A stretch of DNA of 25,125 nt from Chalciporus piperatus (lineage: Eukaryota > Basidiomycota > Agaricomycetes > Boletales > Boletaceae). The notes under the pieces were generated by a model, which saw nothing but the letters and a program-made list of their open reading frames with translations, was not told where the DNA came from and ran no database searches. Location of the stretch: NCBI GenBank assembly GCA_038093975.1, contig JBBPTG010000316.1, positions 1 to 25,125 of the forward strand. Direction: 5' to 3'. This document shows, piece after piece, positions 20,801 to 25,125 of the stretch; the stretch's first letter is position 1; the number at the start of each line of letters is the position of its first letter. A program made the position numbers and the translations under genes.

Positions 20801-21421
20801 AGCTCTGGTGAGGCGAGCAACAACGTGGTTTGGGACAAAGCGTGAGCCGCAACGAATGATGCGGTTTAGGGTATGGTTTTCATAGGCGCGATTGAGGAAG
20901 GTGGATTCGGTCTCAGAATCTAGGTAGTCATAGAGTTGTTTGTCGATCTCCGGGGTTACATAGGAGTGTCGAGGGGGAGGAGTAGGTCGAGTGAAGAGTC
21001 GGTCATTGGTTTTACAGGCTGAAGCGTGCATAGCATATAACCTTTTTGACTCGTCGATAGATTCTGACAGCGAGAGGGTTCGTCGACGCCAATCGATGAT
21101 TGGATTAGCCTTTTCGAGCCATGGGAGACCTAGGATGACGTTTTCGTTTCCGCAGTTCATGACGTGGAAGGTTACTTCTTGCGCAAGTCCTTCGATGTCG
21201 AGGAAGAGGGTGGTGGTGAAGAGTATCATTCCGCTTTTGTTTGCGGTTTGGTCGACGTTTCGAACTCGAATGGGGGTTTCGAGTCGAGTGGTTGGGATTC
21301 GATTTTTACGTACGAAGGCCCAATCGATGCAGGAGATGTCTGCGCCGCTATCAATGAGGGCGCGGGTTTCGACGGCTTTCATCGTGTGCGAGGGAACGAT
21401 AATCTGTATGGGAATTTGCAT
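17804..21421 (-). CDS. Gypsy Pol polyprotein: protease, RT, RNase H, integrase, chromodomain
   Basis: 1,205 residues from the first ATG, uninterrupted. Protease: ALIDSGADIS with Asp24. Reverse transcriptase: KFDVRWGYNNVRI (Asp350) and VIYMDDLLIF (YMDD 413-416). RNase H: Asp562, Glu604, Asp631. Integrase: zinc-binding His/Cys set (H777, H782, C812, C815), catalytic Asp846, Asp907 and Glu943 with 35 residues between the last two, then a GPF-type module (EGPFTITQVLSPLSYRLRLP). Chromodomain at about 1133-1182 (YEIERILRHR, YLVRWKGYS, RWLKEADL), which in relatives directs integration to marked chromatin. The frame stays open upstream of this ATG into the end of gag, so the natural product is probably a Gag-Pol fusion made by -1 frameshifting. 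All catalytic residues I can check are present. Confidence 0.95.
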   Translation of the reverse strand: MQIPIQIIVPSHTMKAVETRALIDSGADISCIDWAFVRKNRIPTTRLETPIRVRNVDQTANKSGMILFTTTLFLDIEGLAQEVTFHVMNCGNENVILGLPWLEKANPIIDWRRRTLSLSESIDESKRLYAMHASACKTNDRLFTRPTPPPRHSYVTPEIDKQLYDYLDSETESTFLNRAYENHTLNRIIRCGSRFVPNHVVARLTRATELAIAAELAKPKSTLPREYAKYASVFDEPSAGHLPPSRIYDHEINLKESFVPKIGKLYPLSPDEKKATEDFLEENLRTGKIRPSNSPQASPFFFVKKKDGKLRPCQDYRYLNEHTTRDAYPLPLIGDLVDKLKDAKIFTKFDVRWGYNNVRIKDGHQWKAAFLTHKGLFEPTVMFFGLNNSPATFQRFMNDSFRDMIAEGWLVIYMDDLLIFSPDDTTHTVHTQRVLERMQELDLHLRLEKCNFAVNEVEYLGMIVRPGELAMDPIKLDGISQWPIPSTVKEVRSFLGFANFYRRFIPNYSLVARPLIDLTKKDHRWDWTNACQNAFARLKQMFLAKPVLRFPDLSKPFAIATDASKFASGGILLQTDANGDWHPCSYLSQSFGDAERNYDIYDRELLAVIRALKTWRHYLHGSPFPVQVFTDHKNLTYFRQPQNLNRRQARWLLDLADFDLKMIHVPGSSLAGPDALSRRADHFPTDADDNAGTTLLPPSLFVRVIDSAMNNHISNLSKDDPFLLTALQAIDGDIPAPFRSRLADWQMTNGVLTYQGRVYIPPDEDLRRTVVQRCHDHPTAGHPGYLKTRQLVAAEFWWPGLAQFVRKYVEGCATCQQNKANTHPTTPPLMPIPSKSSKPFQQVSCDLITDLPISNGFDSLLVVVDHGLTKGVILCPTKKTVTAEGIASLFFHKVYLRFGLYDKIISDRGPQFASEFARELGRILGYDLSLSTAYHPQSDGETERVNQEVETYLRIYCGDNPISWADSISHAEFAHNHRPHSVTGKSPFYLMMGYEPRPLPAVIADSALPAVELRLHSLTAARDEALASHELARQVMAARTRQKFKPFAKGDKVWLEARNLKRSLTSPKFAPKREGPFTITQVLSPLSYRLRLPQTWRIHPVFHASLLSPYRENPVHGPNFPAPPPDLIEGEEEYEIERILRHRGSSGRHSYLVRWKGYSSDEDRWLKEADLTHATEVLENYKKAHPSAFPSSPRSPSSVRRKTRR

Positions 21422-21465
21422 AGAGCGCTTTCGCGACTTTACAAGTACAGGTGCACACGTGACTG

Positions 21466-21505
21466 GGGAAGCTTGCGTCGGCAGAGCTTCCCGGTCTAAA
21501 AACCC
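21466..21505 (-). promoter_or_regulatory. Predicted -1 programmed ribosomal frameshift signal between gag and pol
   Basis: On the minus strand the last gag codons are ACA AAG GGT TTT TAG. G GGT TTT (21505-21499) is a canonical slippery heptamer, and A AAG GGT overlaps it. Six bases further, GGGAAGCT (21492-21485) pairs perfectly with AGCTTCCC (21473-21466) across an 11-nt loop. A -1 shift enters the pol frame (TTT TTA GAC), which is open without stops to the pol ATG at 21421. Confidence 0.8.
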
Positions 21506-22404
21506 TTTGTGACAAAGGCTACTTTACGAACGGTGGTTTCATCCTCATCATCTATCTCGATCAGCGAGGGAATTTCTTCCTCAACCTTTTGAACCTTCCT
21601 CGGGGTTTTCTGGTTTGAGGAGAATTCTGGGCAGGCGTTGGACCGATGTCCAGCTTTCCTGCAGCGGAAGCAGAGTCCCTTCTCCTGGCAGCGTTTCCGC
21701 TCCTCAGGAGTGAGCTTGGAGATACGGATGGCGTCGACGTCCATGGCATTGGGATCTCTGGCGGGGGTAGAGTGATTGGCAGAGGAGAATGGACGGAAAG
21801 GCTTGGCGGGGTTACGATTGCGATTCGCGATTTCATTGGCATGTTCCCATTGAGTCTGGAACTGGGTGGTGCGTTTGTACCAATCCTCGATCGTGGTAGG
21901 GACGGTATCCATACTATTGACTCTTCTCATAAGGGAGATAGGTATCCCTGCGGAGAAATATCCGATTAGGACGTTGTTGTCGATGATGCCAGACAGGGCG
22001 ACTTGGTTTTGGAAACTCGAAATAAATTCCGAGAGGGAAGGGGAATACTCTCCGTTCTTGAGAGGTTTCATGCGTTTGGTGGAAAGCCAGGCAACGGCAT
22101 TTCCTACGGTATCGTGATGTTTGAATGCCGTTTCGAAATCAGTGATAAATTGGGCCCAAGTGCCCATGGTGACGGTAGCGCCGGTGATGGCTTTGCGGCG
22201 GAAGGTGGCAGCCCAGGTGGCCGCTGATCCTTTAGACATGTAGGATAAGGCGAAGGCGATCTTCTTGGGATCTGTGTTGTATACGTCGCCGTTGACGGTG
22301 AGATAGAATTGGATGGAATTCATCCAAGCGGTGCTTTTCTCGAAGGAGCCATCAAAGGCGTCCGGGGCTCCGATGCGGAGTTCAGTGGGTTTTGAGGATG
22401 ACAT
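21496..22404 (-). CDS. Gypsy Gag (capsid and zinc knuckle), from the first in-frame ATG
   Basis: From MSSSKPTELRIG at 22404 the protein has about 302 residues. A Ty3-type capsid core is seen (DAFDGSFEKSTAWMNSIQFY, AATWAATFRRKA, WAQFITDFETAF, SLSEFISSFQNQVALSGI). A CCHC knuckle, CFRCRKAGHRSNAC, lies 45 residues before the end. The last residues (VAFVTKGF) overlap the frameshift signal. The same frame is open far upstream to about 22818 as a Pro- and acidic-rich segment (NPESSDSGSPEEEDPSNPY), but without an ATG. The true N-terminus is therefore uncertain. Gag would form the particle that packages element RNA. Confidence 0.88.
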   Translation of the reverse strand: MSSSKPTELRIGAPDAFDGSFEKSTAWMNSIQFYLTVNGDVYNTDPKKIAFALSYMSKGSAATWAATFRRKAITGATVTMGTWAQFITDFETAFKHHDTVGNAVAWLSTKRMKPLKNGEYSPSLSEFISSFQNQVALSGIIDNNVLIGYFSAGIPISLMRRVNSMDTVPTTIEDWYKRTTQFQTQWEHANEIANRNRNPAKPFRPFSSANHSTPARDPNAMDVDAIRISKLTPEERKRCQEKGLCFRCRKAGHRSNACPEFSSNQKTPRKVQKVEEEIPSLIEIDDEDETTVRKVAFVTKGF

Positions 22405-22837
22405 GGGATTTACGAAGGTAGGGGGTATCTGGTACGCTCCTGGTGCAAATGCGGGCGCGGGAAGGGAAGGAGTGGGGAAAGCTGGGGTTCGTGGGGGAGC
22501 AGGCGACACAGGGAACTGTGGAGCTCTTCGGGATATTGGGGTCGGTGACGGTGGTGTTGGTGACCTTGGGATGGTTACAGCTGAGGGAAATTCGTGGGAG
22601 AGGTGAAGGGTTTCTTCTTGTTCCTCTTGGGTGGTGATTGGTTCGTCGTAAAGATCCGAGGTGTCGTAGGGGTTAGAGGGGTCTTCCTCTTCAGGTGAGC
22701 CCGAGTCAGAAGATTCGGGGTTCTGTGGATTAGCGGTCTCTCGTGGGGGGGCCCCAGCGAGAGGTGTCGAGGCGAGGTCGTTGGGAAATGGTGGAGGTCT
22801 ACAGCGAAGGTAGCCTTCAGGGGTAACTTAGACCTTT
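22405..22837 (-). other. Leader and probable N-terminal gag extension
   Basis: This holds the primer-binding site next to the LTR and then an open gag-frame segment rich in Pro, Ser and Glu. At 22789-22787 the sequence is CCACC ATT TCC, an ideal Kozak context around ATT. A G7 run on the plus strand (22745-22751) puts ATT and gag in different frames here, whereas the related copy has G6. Confidence 0.6.
22824..22835 (-). promoter_or_regulatory. Primer-binding site complementary to the element's own mRNA 5' end
   Basis: Two bases after the 5' LTR end, the minus strand reads AGGTCTAAGTTA. Its reverse complement TAACTTAGACCT occurs in the same LTR (23025-23014), starting 31 bases after the first T of the TATA box. 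This is the arrangement of self-priming Tf1/sushi elements. Confidence 0.75.
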
Positions 22838-23305
22838 TGTTACGCTTGTGCCGGGTAGGTCAAAGCGTAGACACAAAAGCCTAGTCAAAGCAAGGGTTTC
22901 AAAGGTAGCCTAACGATGGGATGTCCACGTTAAGGCCTAGCGTCCGTTCAAGAGTGGGACGGTGACTCTCAGAGGGTTCACAGGAAGCAAGGAATGACCA
23001 AGCTAGATTGCGTAGGTCTAAGTTAAGGTTACAGGAGAAACTCGAGGGTTTATATAAGTAGAGAAACGAGTTAAGGGCAGGCGTGGAACCGGTTGGAATG
23101 TGTAAGAACAAGCTATGACGAATAGGAATGAGTCATGCTTGGTAAGAGTACAAGTCAGCGATGATGAAGTATAGAATGTGAAAGAACATCGAAGAACATC
23201 CGCTGACTAAAGCAAGCAAGAAATAAGAGGCCTAGGCAGGACTCGAACCAGCGACTAGGACTTAGTACAAGGTAATGAGAAAGGAAAGAATGAATGATCG
23301 TAACA
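22838..23305 (-). repeat. LTR B (5' LTR of the full-length Gypsy element)
   Basis: 468 bp with TGTTACG/CGTAACA ends in plus orientation. It differs from LTR A by scattered transitions and one single-base gap. Its outer side abuts a second, truncated copy of the leader and gag start. Confidence 0.93.
23049..23056 (-). promoter_or_regulatory. TATA box of the Gypsy LTR promoter
   Basis: TATATAAA on the minus strand, conserved in LTR A (16331-16338) and LTR C (23937-23944). In each case the self-priming sequence starts 31-32 bases downstream. Confidence 0.75.
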
Positions 23306-23724
23306 GTAGGGGGTATCTGATACGCTCCTGGTGCAAATGCGGGTGCGGGAAGGGAAGGAGTGGGGAAAGCTGGGGTTCGTGGGGGAGCAGGCGACACAGG
23401 GAACTGTGGAGCTCTTCGGGAAATTGGGGTCGGTGACGGTGGTGTTGGTGACCTTGGGATGGTTACAGCTGAGGAAAATTCGTGGGAGAGGTGAAGGGTT
23501 TCTTCTTGTTCCTCTTGGGTGGTGATTGGTTCGTCGTAAAGATCTGCGGTGTCGTAGGGGTTAGAGGGATCTTCCTCTTCAGGTGAGCCCGAGTCAGAAG
23601 ATTCGGGGTTCTGTGGATTAGCGGTCTCTCGTGGGGGGCCCCAGCGAGAGGTGTCGAGGCGAGGTCGTTGGGAAATGGTGGAGGTCTACAGCGAAGGTAG
23701 CCTTCAGGGGTAACTTAGACCTTT
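23306..23724 (-). pseudogene. Truncated second Gypsy copy: leader plus gag N-terminal segment only
   Basis: Nearly identical to 22418-22837 but one base shorter (a G6 run at 23633-23638 in place of G7) with scattered substitutions. Here the ATT at 23676-23674 is in frame with the gag extension (RPRLDTSRWGPPRETANP). The gag frame is cut after AYQIPPT, where LTR B begins. All of the capsid, pol and ORF3 are missing. Confidence 0.85.
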
Positions 23725-24194
23725 TGTTACGCTTGTACCGGGTAGGTCAAAGCGTAGACACAAAAGCCTAGTCAAAGACAAGGGTTTCAAAGGTAGCCTA
23801 ACGATGGGATGTCCACGTTAAGGCCTAGCGTCCGTTCAAGAGTGGGACGGTGACTCTCAGAGGGTTCAAGGAAGCGGGGAATGACCAAGCTAGATTGCGT
23901 AGGTCTAAGTTAGGGTTACAGGAGGAAACTCGAGGGTTTATATAAGTGAAGAAATGAGTTAAGGGCAGGCATAGAACAAGTCAGAATATGTAAGAACGAG
24001 TCATGACGAATAAGAATGAGTCATGCTCGGTAAGCATACGAGTCAGCGATGACGAAGCGTGGAAGGTGAAAGAACATTAAAGAATGTTCGCTGACTAAAG
24101 TAAGGTAAGAAATGGGAGGCCTAGGCAGGACTCGAACCAGCGACTAGGACTTAGTACAAGGTAATAGGGAAGGAAAGAATGAGTGATCGTAACA
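23725..24194 (-). repeat. LTR C (extra, more diverged LTR of the same family)
   Basis: 470 bp, with the same TGTTACG/CGTAACA ends, TATA box and self-priming segment (23912-23901; partner 23711-23722). It has clearly more differences from A and B than they have from each other, mostly at 23940-24120. It therefore belonged to a different insertion. Confidence 0.92.
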
Positions 24195-24400
24195 AGTAGT
24201 CTTAGTAGCCCAGTCATCAAGTTATCCAGTTACTTCAGTAGTCTCAGTAGCCCAGTCATTCAGTCACACCAGTCACACCAGTAATCCAGTCACCCTGTGG
24301 TCCAGTAATCCAGTCACTTCAGTCACACCAGTCATACCAGTTATCCAGTTACCCAGCCCTCAGCTCACCCAATCACTCCAGTACTACTCAGTCATCTAAT
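24195..24400 (+). repeat. CAGT-type minisatellite, second block
   Basis: The same degenerate unit type as at 13478-14135 (CCAGTCATCAAG, CAGTCACACCAGT, CCAGTAATCCAGT), wedged between LTR C and LTR D. Confidence 0.85.
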
Positions 24401-24431
24401 TGTTATAGTATTTAAAAACTTTTCAAACTTT

Positions 24432-24522
24432 TGCCTACAATGGTATTCGAACTATGGACTTTGTCTACAACTTAGGGGTCAAGCCGGATTCATCTTAATC
24501 CGCTCCGGTAGTCCCTGTAGCA
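24432..24522 (-). other. tRNA-like sequence inside LTR D (class II, degenerate)
   Basis: On the minus strand TGCTACA opens and TGTAGGCA closes a 91-nt unit; these pair as an acceptor stem with one bulge. An A-box-like TACCGGAGCGG, D-stem CCGGA/TCCGG, anticodon-stem-like GGCTT/AAGTT around a 7-nt loop and a variable-arm hairpin GAC-AAA-GTC follow. There is also a B-box-like AGTTCGAATAC. Position 33 is A rather than T and the T-stem does not pair, so it is not a functional tRNA. Confidence 0.45.
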
Positions 24523-24710
24523 TTACGTAAACTATTACATAATCAGGTCACGTGACAAAGGTCCAGACTTAGATGAATCAGCAATGATGTCATGGCCTAG
24601 ACCCTAATCCGTACCTGGTACCTTTTATTATCATCGTACCATTTACCTTATCTATCGTTCCCCTTGTGTTTTCCTTATTCGGCTGTTGGTCTGTGCACAC
24701 CTCTCAATAG

Positions 24711-24717
24711 TATATAA
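24711..24717 (+). promoter_or_regulatory. TATA box of LTR D
   Basis: TATATAA, 33 bases before the segment AGTCTAATCCA that matches the primer-binding site. Confidence 0.65.
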
Positions 24718-24856
24718 GTAACCCTGTACTTATCACAGACCCCAGTCTAATCCATTTGTTGCTTCACCGCAATTAAGCTTTAGTACTCAGCATATTCCTT
24801 CGCAAGGCTTAGTGTTGCCTTAAGTCCCCGCTGTGTTGTGACTCAGTCATAACACT

Positions 24857-24867
24857 TGGATTAGACT
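24857..24867 (+). promoter_or_regulatory. Primer-binding site of the second element, complementary to its own mRNA 5' end
   Basis: TGGATTAGACT starts two bases after the LTR end. Its reverse complement AGTCTAATCCA is at 24744-24754, just where transcription should start. Offset and geometry equal those of the minus-strand Gypsy element. Confidence 0.7.
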
Positions 24868-25125
24868 TGAAAACACCGCCCGGACTCTAGGGCTAAAGAG
24901 TTGGTCGTTGACCGTTGGTGTACGTGACACACTAAGAGAAAGCAACTCTTCCCACTGCTGCATATACGGTCGTCCGCCGTCTAAATACGGATAAAGTTGC
25001 TTCACCCCATAGTGCACTAGGGGCTCTTTGGTTGTTCGAGACGTCTTGGGGTCCGCTCACGCGCTAGCCCTCTGACCGTAGACACAACCCAGGTTCGTGT
25101 GATCACCTGTTAACGTCACACATTC
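24868..25125 (+). other. Untranslated leader of the second element, running off the window
   Basis: No long open frame is seen; gag is expected to the right of the window edge. Confidence 0.5.

Larger units (their letters stand above)
16119..23305 (-). mobile_element. Ty3/Gypsy chromovirus with three ORFs and two LTRs
   Basis: Read on the minus strand: 5' LTR 22838-23305, leader, Gag, Pol, ORF3, polypurine tract (CGGGGGTAA) and 3' LTR 16119-16587. The LTRs differ at roughly 14 of 469 positions by eye count, so the insertion is not brand new. A C-terminal chromodomain and the self-priming leader point to the chromovirus/Tf1-sushi side of Ty3/Gypsy. The flanks (GTGCC left, GTAGG right) are not a target duplication. 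Confidence 0.9.
24401..24854 (+). repeat. LTR D: 5' LTR of a second, plus-strand LTR retrotransposon
   Basis: It begins TGTTAT and ends ATAACA (6-bp inverted ends), 454 bp. TATATAA lies at 24711-24717. The sequence is unrelated to LTRs A-C. The right-hand side continues into a leader with a primer-binding site. The coding part is beyond the window, so the superfamily rests on the self-priming design (Tf1/sushi-like). Confidence 0.75.

Noticed and set aside
22899..23111. 70-codon frame inside the Gypsy LTRs (also at 16181-16393)
   Set aside because: It lies across the promoter and R region of the LTR, and the two copies show no sign of coding constraint.
16114..23310. Simple nested insertion of the full Gypsy element into an older copy
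   Set aside because: The flank GTAGG right of LTR B is not repeated left of LTR A, and the remainder of the older gag is absent there.

Overview
The window looks like a transposon-rich stretch of an Agaricomycete (mushroom-forming basidiomycete) nuclear genome. The evidence is short GT-AG introns (about 47-98 nt), a Plavaka-type DNA transposase gene, a DUF6532 gene, a NACHT/WD40-type repeat protein remnant, a plasma-membrane H+-ATPase fragment and Ty3/Gypsy chromoviruses. There are no bacterial operons, rRNAs or functional tRNAs. Almost everything is mobile or broken. The one host-type gene that reads intact end to end is the DUF6532 gene at 6649-9275. All gene models, family names and identities here come from reading by eye; no database search was run.

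Left part (1-6114). A Ty1/Copia element enters from the left edge: reverse transcriptase and RNase H with one in-frame stop, then a 239-bp 3' LTR at 1372-1610. Its LTR ends directly inside a WD40-repeat reading frame, so the element interrupts a WD40 gene whose remnant runs to 2553 with one further frameshift. On the minus strand, 2794-6114 is a five-exon Plavaka (CACTA-group) transposase gene that is complete apart from an apparent one-base slip in a C6 run.

Middle (6649-16118). An 11-exon DUF6532 gene is followed by a candidate non-autonomous element at 9502-10621 with 71-bp terminal inverted repeats and flanking TA. Next comes about 1.1 kb with nothing recognisable, then a decayed nuclear-type gene of the Agaricomycete 'TGAGV' family (11719-13438). 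A perfect 14-bp hairpin and a CAGT-rich minisatellite follow. The block 14333-16118 holds gene fragments: an internally deleted H+-ATPase piece, and two head-to-head copies of the N-terminal part of a His-rich bHLH-type gene, one of them ending in a bHLH basic region.

Right part (16119-25125). A Ty3/Gypsy chromovirus lies on the minus strand: 5' LTR 22838-23305, Gag, Pol (protease, RT, RNase H, integrase, chromodomain), a third ORF with paired zinc knuckles, and 3' LTR 16119-16587. It is preceded by a truncated relative (23306-23724) and an extra LTR (23725-24194), so three LTRs stand in tandem. The element shows a textbook -1 frameshift signal between Gag and Pol. It also has a 12-nt complementarity between the predicted mRNA 5' end and the primer-binding site, as in self-priming Tf1/sushi elements. 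After another piece of CAGT minisatellite, the 5' LTR of a second element on the plus strand (24401-24854) shows the same self-priming geometry with a different sequence. This shared, independently diverged architecture is the most informative signal in the window.
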